Below are positions 20,993 to 31,880 of a stretch of 64,000 nucleotides of DNA, one piece after another (positions within the stretch are counted from its first letter, which is position 1; the number at the start of each line of letters is the position of its first letter). The stretch is from Glebionis coronaria (Eukaryota > Streptophyta > Magnoliopsida > Asterales > Asteraceae). The notes under the pieces are model-generated. The model was not told the origin of the DNA, did no database searches, and saw only the letters and a program-made list of their open reading frames with translations. The position numbers were made by a program, and so were the translations under genes. The DNA is taken from positions 536,908,038 to 536,972,037 of the forward strand of contig CM046876.1 of NCBI GenBank assembly GCA_025667525.1, written 5' to 3'.

Positions 20993-22925
20993 TTCACTGA
21001 ATCTACGTTTTCGTCATTAAATTTACGTTTTCGTCAGTTAATTTACGTTTTCGTCAGTAAATTCACGTTTTCGTCAGAAAATTCACGTTTTCGTCAGTAA
21101 ATTTACGTATTCGTCAGAAAATTTACGTTTTCGTCAGTGAAATTTACGTTTTCGTCAGTAAATTTACGTATTCGTCAGAAAATTTACGTTTTCGTCAGTA
21201 AATTTAAGTTTTCGTCAGTAAATTTACATATTCGTCAGAAAATTTACGTTTTCGTCGGTAAATTTAAGTTTTCGTCAGTAAATTTACGTTTTCGTCAGTA
21301 AATTTACGTATTCGTCAGAAAATTTACGTTTTCATCAGAAAATTTACGTTTTCGTCAGAAAATTTACGTTTTCGTCAGAAAATTTACGTTTTCGTCAGTA
21401 AATTTACGTTTTCGTCAGAAAATTTACGTTTTCGTCAGTAAAATTACGTATTCGTCAGAAAATTTACGTTTTCGTCAATAAATTTACGTTTTCGTCAGAA
21501 AATTTACGTTTTCTTTAGTAAATTTACGTATTCGTCAGAAAATTTACGTTTTCGTCAGTAAATTTACGTTTTCGTCAAAAAATTTACGTTTTCGTCAGTA
21601 AATTTACGTTTACGTCAGTAAATTTAGTTTTCGTCAGTATATTTACGTTTTCGTCAGTTTTTTAAAGTTTTTGACAGTAAATTTACGTTTTCGTCAGGAA
21701 ATTTACGTTTTCGTTAGTAAATTTACGTTTTCTTCAGTAAATTTACGTTTTCGTCAGAAATTTATGTTTTCGTCAGTAAATTTACGTTTTCGTCAGTAAA
21801 TTTACGTTTTCGTTAAAAAATTTACGTTTTCGTCAGTAAATTTATGTTTTCGTCAGTAATTTTAAGTTTTCGACTGTAAATTTACGATTTCTTTAGTAAA
21901 TTTACGTTTTCGTTAGTAAATTTACGTTCTCTTCAGTAAATTTACGTTTTCGTCAGAAATTTATGTTTTCGTCAGTAAATTTACGTTTTCGTCAATAAAT
22001 TTACGTTTTCGTCAGAAAATTTAAAGACGAAAACGTAAATTTTCTGATGAAAGCGTAATTTTTTTGACCAAAACGTAAATTTACTGAAGAAAACGTAAAT
22101 TTACTGACGAAAACTAAAATTTACAGAAGAAAACGTAAATTTACTGACGAAAACGTCTGACGAATACGTAAATTTTCGGACGAAAACGTAAGTTTACCGA
22201 CTAAAACGTAAATTTACTGACGAAAACGTAAAGTTTCTGACGAAAGCGTAAATTTTCGGACGAAAACGTGAATTTTCTAATGAATACGTGAATTTACTGA
22301 CGAAAACGTAAATTTTCTAACGAAAACGTGAATTTTCTGACGAATACGTGAATTTACTGACGAAAACGTAAATTTTATGACGAAAACGTAAATTTTCTGA
22401 CAAAAACGTAAATTTACTGACGAAAACGTAAACTTTCTGACGAAAACGTAAATTTACTGACGAAAACGAAAATTTACTGACGAAAACGTAAATTTACCGA
22501 CGAAAACGTAAATTTACTGACGAATACGTAAATTTACTAAAAAAAACGTAAATTTTCTGACGAAAACGTAAATTTTCTGACGAAAACGTAAAGTTTCTGG
22601 CGAAAACGTAAATTTACTGACGAAAACGTAAATTTACTGACGAAAACGTGAATTTTCTGACGAAAACGTAAATTTACTGACAAAAACGTAAATTTCTGAC
22701 GAAAACGTAAATTTACTGACGAAAACGTAAAATTTCTGACGAAAACGTAAATTTACTGACGAGAACGTAAATTTACTGGCGAAAACGTAAATTTACTGAC
22801 GAAAACGTGAAATTTTTGACTAAAACGTATATTTACAGACGAAAACGTAAATTTACTGATGAAAACGTAAATTTACTGACGAAAACGTAAAAATACTGAT
22901 GAAAACGTAAAAAAAATCGATGAAA
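20993..22925. repeat. 20-bp minisatellite in head-to-head blocks (about 1.9 kb palindrome)
   Basis: From about 21000 to 22020 the unit AATTTACGTTTTCGTCAGTA recurs about every 20 bp, roughly 50 copies. From about 22024 to 22920 the reverse complement (TGACGAAAACGTAAATTTAC) recurs roughly 45 times. The switch is at about 22022. Copies vary at a few positions (TCAGTA or TCAGAA; ACGTTTTCG or ACGTATTCG). Each unit carries an ACG and a TCG, so CpG is frequent here against an AT-rich background. The blocks can pair into a very long hairpin. Confidence 0.97.
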
Positions 22926-23861
22926 AACTTAAAACAACTGACCAAAACGTAAAAATCGAACGAATACAGATAAAAACGTTTGAACATGTTAAAAGATAGG
23001 AAAATATTGTAAGTTAGTTGGTTGACCCGACCCAAACCATTTGACCCATAACCCATTTGACCCATTATTAAGTGATGACCCATTTGACCCATAACCCATT
23101 TGACCCACAACCCATTTGACCCATGACCCAAACCAACCTGTAGAAGGGGGGGGGGGGGGGGGGGTTGAATAGTTTCTTATATTTACTTGTTAAATGATGG
23201 TTTTCAAAAGAATCATTTTTCTCAGAAACTTAGACTTGAGAAAATAAGTGAAATCTTCTTATGCACAATATGAACAATGATAGTGAAACTAAACTAATAC
23301 TAAGTAATATATATATGCACAAAGAATAAAGAATGTAAAGAGTTAAGGGTAAAGAAAGATCAAACCAAACACCAAGGATTTATAGTGGTTCGACAACGAA
23401 GCTCACTCCTCGTTCCTACTCCACTCCTCGAGTACTCCTTACTCGAGAGTTCACTACACAACAAGCTCCTTGTGGTGGAGAAAACCGTACACGTCACTTA
23501 ACCAATTTCCGACTCTAAGCTAAAAGTCGAGCCCTAATCGTAGCTAGGACCAATCTACACAACTATACTTAATACATACACAACTTCCAAATAGACACAA
23601 CTACTTGGATCTTCACAACTATTACACAACAACAAATGTAAAAGATTTGATCTTCAAAGGATCTTTGGTGGTGGACTCACCACTTCACAATGATAGTGTT
23701 CTTCTCTTTGCACTTGAAGAGGAAGAGATGGATGAGATAGATTCACTTCTAAACAAGTAGTAATCAATCAAATGATCAAGGATTTGAGTGATTTAAGAAG
23801 TATGTTTGAATCTGGAAATTTGTGTGCAAAAGAGGTGGATTGAAAATCTGAGAAAGGTCCA

Positions 23862-23871
23862 CTATTTATAG
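23862..23871 (-). promoter_or_regulatory. LTR TATA box (3' LTR)
   Basis: CTATAAATAG on the minus strand, about 30 bp downstream of the palindromic GCGGTTCC cluster. The same arrangement is kept in the 5' LTR at 31776-31785, which is the copy that would start the genomic transcript. Confidence 0.6.
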
Positions 23872-23897
23872 GACAAAGGGCCAACGGCTATATCTGC

Positions 23898-23967
23898 CCG
23901 CGGTTCCTTATCTCAGCCGACGGTACCTTATCGATAAGGAACCGCCTAGGCGCTAGGGAACCGCCGG
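23898..23967. promoter_or_regulatory. Palindromic GCGGTTCC/GGAACCGC cluster, 3' LTR
   Basis: Contains GCGGTTCCTTAT, CGGTACCTTAT, ATAAGGAACCGCC and GGGAACCGCC, so arms can pair across ATCGAT. It lies directly upstream of the LTR TATA box. Palindromic U3 motifs are a known Sirevirus trait; function here is inferred. Confidence 0.7.
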
Positions 23968-24367
23968 ACTAGACTCCGCTCCCTTTTGTCCTTTAGTGGT
24001 GGAGGTCTTATCTGATTATAAAAATATCCTGAAAGGATATTCCAAATCAAAAGGGAATATGCCATTTTCAAATTTTCAAATATTTAATTTAATAAAACAT
24101 TTTCTTAAAAAGAAAGTTTAATTAAAAAACTTGTCACACTTAATAAAAAGTGAGTTTTAAGAAAAGATTAAATCACTTGATCACTTGATTAAGGTTAGTA
24201 CTTGTTTATTCATACCTTAAGTGAAAATGGGTAAAATGAAAAATACTTGAACTCAAGAATTCGTTTTTTGTTGTTTTCGTAAATGCTTGTTTTTACATAT
24301 TGTCGTAATCAAAACTAAGCGAGACTGAAAAATGCAAGTAACGTTTTTAGGCATTATTGCATTAACA

Positions 24368-24545
24368 ATCTCCCCCTTTTTGATTCCGAAAATACATAAA
24401 CTCAATCACACAAAAAAAAGATTTTCGAAGACGAGTTTATTCATTTCTCCCCCTTTGTCGAAGCAAAAAGGTTGCACAAGTCGGTGTTGAAGAGACGGAC
24501 TTTGCAAAGACTCCCCCTTGGTGCTTACTCCCCCTTGCTTGGGGC
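24368..24545 (-). promoter_or_regulatory. Polypurine tract and extra PPT-like copies (Sirevirus)
   Basis: On the minus strand AAAAAGGGGGAGAT abuts the 3' LTR (24368-24381). Three more AAGGGGGAG-type tracts lie at about 24446-24456, 24508-24518 and 24528-24537. Repeated PPT-like tracts are a reported Sirevirus feature. Confidence 0.75.
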
Positions 24546-24815
24546 ACCGAGGAATCGAGATATGGTGACAATCTACATAGAAGGGTTAGTTGAACAAAAG
24601 AGACAACCAACAAGAGATAGCTATAGGTCACAAAAAAATAAAATAAAAAGAGAAGAAAACACAAAGACTAAGATCCAAGTGAAGTCATATAAAAAAAAGT
24701 GTCATACAAAGATGTATGAAAGAGGAGACAAGCCAAAAGCATAAATCTAATCCTAGTTAATCTAGAATTCTAAGATTTGCTTGAATAAGGTGTCTTGTGG
24801 ATAAGCAACCAATGC

Positions 24816-25196
24816 TTATAGGAAAGACAAGGTAGTGGCGGAATGTGGTGGTGGTGGCTTGGTGGAGATCTCATAATCAAAGTGAAGAGGAGGCTTGATT
24901 AAGAGACTCTTGATGTAGCTCAACTCCTCATAGATGTGTGCCATAGCAAGATGTTGATATTGACAACAATGACAATATGCCCCATGGTGCATGACATTAT
25001 CATGGGAAGGAGGAAGAACACTAAAGGGTGGTGGTGGAAGAAAAGATGTTCCACAATCAACATTCTTGGTAGGAGAAATGTGATTAAGAGTGTTCTTGAG
25101 TGAATTTGGATTGAAAGTGTTCTTGGGTGAGTTGGGATTGAAAGCAATTGGGGAAAATGGAGGAGAATCAAGGCTTTTATTAGGAGAGTAAGACAT
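24816..25196 (-). CDS. Extra Sirevirus ORF downstream of pol, unknown function (126 aa)
   Basis: An uninterrupted 126-codon ORF between pol and the 3' LTR, where some Sireviruses carry an additional or env-like gene. The protein is Pro/Ser/Asn-rich with an internal repeat (FNPNSPKNT, then FNPNSLKNT), several PPPP runs and a compact His/Cys cluster (HHGAYCHCCQYQH) around residues 70-82, followed by a helix-like AHIYEELSYIKSLL. I see no signal peptide or membrane segment, so it does not look like an envelope protein. It is intact while gag-pol has many stops. It has its own upstream TATA-like box and palindromic cluster. Function unknown; whether it is expressed is not known. Confidence 0.5.
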   Translation of the reverse strand: MSYSPNKSLDSPPFSPIAFNPNSPKNTFNPNSLKNTLNHISPTKNVDCGTSFLPPPPFSVLPPSHDNVMHHGAYCHCCQYQHLAMAHIYEELSYIKSLLIKPPLHFDYEISTKPPPPHSATTLSFL

Positions 25197-25229
25197 TTTG
25201 GGATGTGAAGTAAGGCAAAATGCTTATGG

Positions 25230-25237
25230 TTAAATAG
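25230..25237 (-). promoter_or_regulatory. TATA-like box before the extra Sirevirus ORF
   Basis: CTATTTAA on the minus strand, about 35 bp upstream of the ATG at 25196 and downstream of the palindromic cluster at 25345-25412. This mirrors the order in the LTR promoter. Confidence 0.35.
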
Positions 25238-25344
25238 GGAAGGCTCAAGGTATTTTTGGGGTGGTCAAAGGGTTGAAGCAAAGATTCTCAAAAATGTTGG
25301 AACAAATTTGGAATTTCAGAAATACCCGAAAAATGAAGCACTTT

Positions 25345-25412
25345 ACGCGGTTCCTTATTGCTTCCGGCGGTTCCTTATTGATAAGGGACCGCGGTTCATA
25401 TATGGAACCACC
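25345..25412. promoter_or_regulatory. Internal palindromic GCGGTTCC cluster upstream of the extra ORF
   Basis: Holds GCGGTTCCTTATTG twice and ATAAGGGACCGCGGTTC, closely matching the LTR clusters. It lies between the end of pol and the extra ORF (24816-25196), 150-215 bp upstream of that ORF's ATG, with a CTATTTAA box at 25230-25237 in between. Confidence 0.6.
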
Positions 25413-25886
25413 CACAGAGGCTGTGTTTTGGTGGTGAAGGAAGATTTTTCAGCAAATCTTATTTTTCTAGTCTAACTTATCATAGGGATATGCTTAAAAG
25501 CAAAGATAGACAAAGAAAACACATACTAACTCACCAAATAGGGAATTGACCAAAATACATGGATTTTAAAAATCGATGTAGGAGGTGTGTAAGACAAGAC
25601 CTTAAGTCATGACACAATGATCCTCCATGATTCTATATTGTTCTTGCTATGTTTGAGAGAATCATACATATGAATTATGTAAGCTCGAGATTAATAGCAA
25701 GAATCTATGAAAAACGTTTTTCGATTGAATTAACAATGTCAAAACATTTCTTGACCATTTTCGAAAGAGACTTTGAGGATTTTGAAAAGGAGAAGAGAAG
25801 ATTTTCAAGAAGATTTTAGGAGACTCAATGACTCAAAGTGATAAAAGACTCAAGAGAAAGTAAGAGACTCAATAAAAGGAAATCAA

Positions 25887-28800
25887 TTAAGGAATATGTT
25901 CCATTAATCCTAGACCTAGACGCAAGTAATTAAAAGGTTCCCTCTTAAGTGGCTTAGTGAAGATGTCGGCTAAGTTATCATCGGAGGGTACCTTCTCAAT
26001 TGAAATGTTCCCCTTTTGAACATTATCCCTAAAAAAAAGGGGACGAATTTCTATGTGCTTGGTTCAAGAATGTTGCACGGAATTCTTGCTAAGGTCTATA
26101 GCACCTTTATTGTTGCACATGATGGGAACATCATCAAGACAAATCCCGTAATCAACAAGCGCTTGCTTCATCCATAGAGCTTGTTGACATGCTTTTCCGG
26201 CACTCACATACTCGGCTTCCGTGGTGGATATCGCAAGAGCGGTTTGTTTCTTGGAGAACCAAGAAGTTAAACAACAACCCATGAAGGTACAAACTCCACT
26301 AGTGCTTTTCCGGTCCACATAGTCTCCCGAATGATCCGAGTCCGGGTAGACAATGGTTTCTACGCCGGTTCCTTTAGGATACCATAATCCTAAATGTATA
26401 GTGCCCTTAATGTATCGGAAGATACGCTTAACTGCTTCAAGGTGAGAGGTCTTGGGAGCCTCTTGGAAGCGAGCACAAAGGCAAACACTAAACATGATAT
26501 CCGGTCGACTTGCCGTTAGGTACAACAAACTACCAATCATACCTCTATATTTGGTGTTGTCTACCGACTCACAATCATCATCTACGGTGAGTTTAGTATC
26601 CGAGGTCATTGGGGTCTTCATTGGTCTAGATTCTTCTAATCCAAATTTCTTTAGCATTTCTTTAGCATACTTAGATTGACTAAAGAAAATACCATCGTCC
26701 ATTTGTTTTAATTTGGTGTCCTAAAAAGAAGTTAAGTTCTCCCATCATACTCATTTCAATCTCATCATGCATGATTTTGGCAAAGTCATCACACAATTCT
26801 TGACAAGTTGAGCCAAATATAATGTCATCAACATATATTTGCACGATTATGAGATGAGAACCTTTCTTCTTTGTAAAGAGAGTGTTGTCTACCATTCTCG
26901 GTATACTCATGTTTAATAAGAAATGCTTTAAGTCTATCATACCAAGCTTTGGGTGCTTGTTTAAGACCATAAAGTGCCTTCTTAAGCTTGTAAACATGAT
27001 CTGGTTTCTCAAAATCAATGAAGCCGGGAGGTTGAGCCACATATACCTCCTCATCGATCAAACCGTTAAGAAACTCACTCTTTACATCCATTTGTTGAAG
27101 CTTAATATCTAAGGCACAAGCGTAGGCTAAAAGGATTCTAATGTATTCTAATCTTGCTACCGGTGCATATGTCTCGTCATAATCAATCCCTTCTTGTTGA
27201 TTATAGCCTTGTGCTACAAGTCTAGCTTTGTTACGAGACACAACACCATTCTCATCTAGCTTTATCCTATATACCCATTTGGTTCCTATAATGGTAGAAC
27301 TTCTAGGTGGAGGAACAATTTCCCAAACATCATTAGCAACGAATTGATTCAATTCTTCTTGCATCGCAATGACCCAACTCTCATCCGTCAAAGCTTCTTT
27401 AACATTCTTTGGTTCAATCAAGGAGACGAAACAAAAGAAGTTACTTTGGTTTTGGACTTGAGATCTTAGGGTCCTTTGATTTAAGTCACCAATGATATTA
27501 TTGAGAGTATGATCCTTAGACTCCTTAATGTTTACTTCCTTTTCAACACTAAGGTCTTCAACTCCTATTTTTCTAACCTCTTTGGCTCTAACTACTTCTA
27601 CTTCATCCAAGTCATCATCAACCAATGGTGGTGTCTTGGTTAAAGGAGGGGTCTCATCAAAAGTCACGTTAAGTGATTCTTCAATTACGCCCGAGGTTCT
27701 ATTGAGGACTATGTAGGCTTTGCTAGTTTGGGAATAACCTAAAAAGATACCTTCGTAAGACTTTGGGTCGAACTTGGTAAGGTAGTCTTTGGTGTTGAGG
27801 ATAAAGCACTTGCTTCCAAACACCCTAAAGTATTCCAATGAGGGTTTCTTACCTTTAAGAATCTCATAGGGGGTCTTTCCTAGAAAAGATCGAATAAGAA
27901 TTCGGTTGAGAATATAAGTCGATGTGTCCACGGCATTGCACCAAAACTTTTGAGGCAAAGATTGCTCGTTTAACATCGTCCTACTCATCTCTTGGATGGT
28001 CCTATTCTTCCTTTCAACTACCCCATTTGATTGTGGAGTGCGAGGAGCCGAGAAGTTATGGGTAATACCATGAGCTTCACAAAAGGCACCAAATTGCACT
28101 TCATTATCAAATTCCCTACCATGATCAGTCCTAATAGAGACAATTGGACAACCTAGTTAATTTTGAATTCTTCGACTAAAGATTTCGAAATGATCGAAAG
28201 CTTCATTCTTAGATGCCAAAAATCTAGTCCAAGTGAATCTAGAGTAGTCATCAACTATAACTAGGGTATAAAGGTTACTTCCATAACTCCGTATGGCGGT
28301 AGGTCCAAAGAGATCCATATGTAGGATTTCTAAGCACCGAGAGGTTGAAACCAAATTCTTGGCTTTGTGACTTGAGTGAACTTGCTTTCCAACTTTTGCA
28401 AGCATCACAAAAGTGACTATCAAACTTCATCTTGGGGAGCTGTCTTACCAACTCCTTAGAGACTAAAGATTGAATTAGACGCATATTAGCGTGACCTAAT
28501 CTCCTATGCCAAAGAGTAGAACTATCATCTATAGTCACAAGACATATGTTGTCTTTTGACTTCTTATTTACCTTCATGACATAAAGCCCATGCTTTCTAA
28601 CACCTTTTCCAATGACCTTTCCGTCTTTTACGATTTCACTATCATTTTCGGAAAAGATGACCTTACACTTATTGTCACAAATTTGACCTATGCTTAAAAG
28701 GTTAAACCCTAAATTATCTACGTGCTCAACATTTTCAATAGTCATGGAGTCAAGAGAAACCGTACCTTTGCTAATGATATTACCACGTAGACTACTAGCG

Positions 28801-28919
28801 AATGTGACGTTACCTCCATCATATGCTTTGTAGCGCGAGAACAAACTTCGATTACCCTTCATGTGTTTAGAACGACCACTATCCTTAATCCACTCGTCGG
28901 GCTCCAAATCAATTCCCAA
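25887..28919 (-). pseudogene. Sirevirus pol: protease, integrase, RT, RNase H (broken)
   Basis: Minus strand, right to left: protease DSG motif (IKDSGRSKHMKG) near 28870, GAG-pre-integrase (LWHRRLGHANMRL) near 28490, integrase core (VIVDDYSRFTW; RTPQSNGVVERKNRT) 28400-27900, RT (KARLVAQGYNQQEG; QIYVDDIIFGS) 27400-26800, RNase H (SKKQTALAISTTEAEYV) near 26220-26250, ending at a TAA at 25887-25889. Frameshifts lie near 28390, 26900 and 26690. Stops at 28155 (CAA to TAA) and 26064 (CGA to TGA) are C-to-T changes. The protein would mature the particle, reverse-transcribe and integrate; it cannot do so as it stands. Confidence 0.9.
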
Positions 28920-28968
28920 GCATATCTAGGTAACAACACACACGATCAAACATTTGGTCCCCAATATC

Positions 28969-29604
28969 TCATGGGTCCAAAATTGTTAGTTCCAAACATC
29001 CCTTGCATTTGGTTGGGATACATGAATGGAGGAGGGGTTCCCCATGGGAACAAAAGGGAGGAGGATAATAATTCATATAACCATTTTGTTGTTCATTATT
29101 TCTCCTAGGTGTATTTGATCTTGGTTTAGAGTTATGGTCATTCCTTCTAGGTGTTGGAGTTTTACTTCTAGGTCGTGAATTGTTTTGACTATCTCTTCTA
29201 GTTGTTGTCGTTCTACTTCTAGGCCTAGACTCATTCCGTACTCTTGGTGGAGTAGAAGATGGTCTTGATAAACTTCTATTTCCCATTAGAGGTTTACTCA
29301 AAGGCTTATAGAACTTATCAACGACATTGTCGTCAAGTATGGGTAATTTCACTTTGTTAACAAGAAGATGCTTAGGATGTTCACTTAAATTTGACTTTTC
29401 AGAAAGTTCAAGATTTTCATCAAAAACACTTTCTGGCCGCGGTTCCTTGTCTGTGGTGGCGGTTCCATAGTGATAAGGAACCGCCCCATACAATCGGGGA
29501 CCGCGTACAGCAGATGGTTTTTCTGAAAATTTGACTTGTTTAGGTTCAGTGGTTGATGCTTCATTTGAGTTAAAACCTACACCAAGTCTTTCCTTAGAAT
29601 TAAT
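28969..29604 (-). pseudogene. Sirevirus gag-pol linker region
   Basis: Continues in frame with gag after one TAA (29605-29607, probably from CAA). It begins INSKERLGVGFN, the usual gag C-terminal block of this lineage, passes through residues encoded by the palindromic cluster, then an Arg/Ser/Pro-rich stretch (RPSSTPPRVRNESRPRSRT) and repeats of RPRSKTP type. The low-complexity basic part probably binds nucleic acid. It ends at a stop before the protease. Confidence 0.7.
29435..29508. repeat. Internal palindromic GCGGTTCC cluster inside gag-pol
   Basis: Contains GCGGTTCCTTGT, GCGGTTCCATAG, ATAAGGAACCGCC and GGGGACCGCG. It is translated as part of the gag C-terminal extension on the minus strand, so the motif sits within coding sequence. 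Confidence 0.65.
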
Positions 29605-30984
29605 TTATTTGTTTAACATATCATCAAGAGCACTAGTACCTTTCATGAACTTTTCCAGTTTAATGGAGGTGCTCTTGATATCTTCATTCTCTAATCTAAG
29701 TTTCTCACAACTTACGCAACCTACATCAACTTCTTTATTTTTCTCAAGCTTGGCTAATTTTTCCCTAAGTTCATTAATCTCATTTTCAAGCTTAGTTTTA
29801 GTTGATTTTAAGGTTTTGTTCTTTTCTATGAATTTAAGGCTAAGTTTGTGTAAATTATCATATTGGCCTTCTAATTCAATATTATCTAAGGTGGAGCTAT
29901 CATTGCTATAATATTCGGTTTCGGAATGTACCTCTTTAGAAGTGTGAGCCATGAGACATTTCTCCTCTTTGGAGTTGTCATCAACATCTTCACCTCTATC
30001 GCTCCAAGAACCACTAACGAATGCCGTTTGATTCTTATCGCGTGAAGGCTTTGGACACTCATTAATGAAATGATTTGGATCACCACATCTAAAGCAATTC
30101 CTATAACCTTTTTTGTTCTTGGCAAACCGATTCTTTGAGACTGGTTTCTTGTCATTGTTGGGTTGCCTCACGTGTTGACCTCGTCTTTTGAAGAACCTCT
30201 TGAAATCTCTCACCGCCAATGCATACTCCTCGTCATCACTATCTGAGGAACTATCATGATCGCTTTGTGCCTTCTTGGCTTTGAGTGCAATATACTTCCT
30301 TTCACTCTTGGTTTTCACCAACTCCGAGTCCTTCAAAATTATCATCTCATGAACCTTCAAGTTGCCTATGAGTTCATCGAGTGATAAAGTTGAGAGATCT
30401 TTCGATTCTTCGATCGCTGTGACTTTTGCTCTCCACTTCAGATGTAAGGCCCTTAGAAACTTCCTAACATTGTTCTTGCTAGAAAAACCTTCATCATGTG
30501 CTTTTAGATTAGTAATAATAGTGTTAAATCTAGCAAAAGCACTATCAATAGCTTCATCTTCTAAGATGACAAATTGTTCATATTGTTGGACAAGAAGATC
30601 GATTTTGCTTTCTTTGACTTGGCTATTACCTTGGTGGGTTACTAAAAGAGTGTTCCAAATATCTTTAGCGGTTTCACACATAAAAATCCTTTCATACTCT
30701 TTCTTAGGTAAGGCATTATAAATCACCATTTTAGCCTCATTATTTTTCAAAAGTTTCTTTTTAGTATCGTCATTAGCTTTGTCAAAAGTGACCAATTCCT
30801 TTGTTTTAGAAACTTTATTAAATTGATAAGGTAAAAAATCACCATTGGTAATAACATGCCAAAGATCTAAATCTTTTGATTTCACATAAGTCTCAAATCT
30901 ATTTTTCTAATAAATAAAACTATCGGTTTCAAAAAGTGGTGGTCTTTGCATAGATTGCCCTTCTAGGTACTTGTTGGAATCCAT
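29605..30984 (-). pseudogene. Sirevirus gag (one early stop)
   Basis: The ATG at 30984 opens MDSNKYLEGQSMQRPPLF, typical of SIRE gag, with a TAG (probably TGG originally) some 25 codons in; the rest is open to 29605. It has the copia capsid part ([33 protein letters not shown]), a [10 protein letters not shown] acidic patch, a CCHC zinc knuckle ([14 protein letters not shown], 30050-30090) and a coiled-coil tail ([19 protein letters not shown]). Structural protein of the virus-like particle. The PBS is 55 bp upstream. Confidence 0.88.
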
Positions 30985-31038
30985 AGATCGATTCAAGTTT
31001 TAAAATACAATATACTTTAAAAATACTTGAGCAAACAT

Positions 31039-31049
31039 CTCTGATACCA
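31039..31049 (-). other. Primer-binding site (initiator Met tRNA), Sirevirus
   Basis: TGGTATCAGAG on the minus strand, two bases inside the 5' LTR. It matches the 3' end of plant initiator methionine tRNA, the usual copia primer. Confidence 0.92.
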
Positions 31050-31775
31050 ATTGTAGAAACTAGAGGGGGGGGGGGGGTTGAATAGTTTCTTATATTTACT
31101 TGTTAAATGATGGTTTTCAAAAGAATCCTTTTTCTCAAAAACTTAGACTTGAGGAAATAAGTGAAATCTTCTTATGCACAATATGAACAATGATAGTGAA
31201 ACTAAACTAATACTAACTAATATATATATGCACAAAGAATAAAGAATGTAAAGAGTTAAGGGTACAGAAAGATCAAACCAAACACCAAGGATTTATAGTG
31301 GTTCAGCAACGAAGCTCACTCCTCGTTCCTACTCCACTCCCCGAGTACTCCTTACTCGAGAGTTCACTACACAACAAGCTCCTTGTGGTGGAGAAAACCG
31401 TACACGTCGCTTAACCAACTTCAGACTCTAAGCTAAAAGTCGAGCCCTAATCGTAGCTAGGACCAATCTACACAACTATACTTAGTACATACACAACTTC
31501 CAAATAGACACAACTACTTGGATCTTCACAACTATTACACAACAACAAATGTATAAGATTTGATCTTCAAAGGATCTTTGGTGGTGGACTCAACACTTCA
31601 CAATGATAGTGTTCTTCCCTTTGCACTTGAAGAGGAAGAGATGGATGAGATAGATTCACTTCTAAACAAGTAGTAATCAATCAAATGATCAAGGATTTGA
31701 GTGATTTAAGAAGTATGTTTGAATCTGGAAATTTGTGTGCAAACGAGGTGGATTGAAAATTTGAGAAAGGTCCAC

Positions 31776-31785
31776 TATTTATAGG
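31776..31785 (-). promoter_or_regulatory. LTR TATA box (5' LTR)
   Basis: CTATAAATAG on the minus strand in the 5' LTR, the presumed promoter for Sirevirus transcription, with U3 to its right. Confidence 0.65.
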
Positions 31786-31810
31786 ACAAAGGGCCAACAA
31801 CTATATCTGC

Positions 31811-31880
31811 CCGCGGTTCCTTATCTCAGCCGGCGGTACCTTATCAATAAGGAACCGCCTAGGCGCTAGGGAACCGCCGG
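31811..31880. promoter_or_regulatory. Palindromic GCGGTTCC/GGAACCGC cluster, 5' LTR
   Basis: Same cluster as in the 3' LTR with small changes (ATCAAT at the centre in place of ATCGAT), again directly upstream of the TATA box. Confidence 0.7.

Larger units (their letters stand above)
23139..24367 (-). repeat. Sirevirus 3' LTR
   Basis: Minus-strand termini are TGTTAATGC and TTCTACA. A run of 19 G (23146-23164 on plus) lies next to the outer end. A CTATAAATAG promoter box is at 23862-23871 and the palindromic GCGGTTCC cluster at 23898-23967. Confidence 0.93.

Noticed and set aside
20993..22925. Regular 20-bp repeats could suggest a CRISPR array
   Set aside because: There are no unique spacers; units are contiguous and the DNA is plant nuclear with eukaryotic introns and retroelements.
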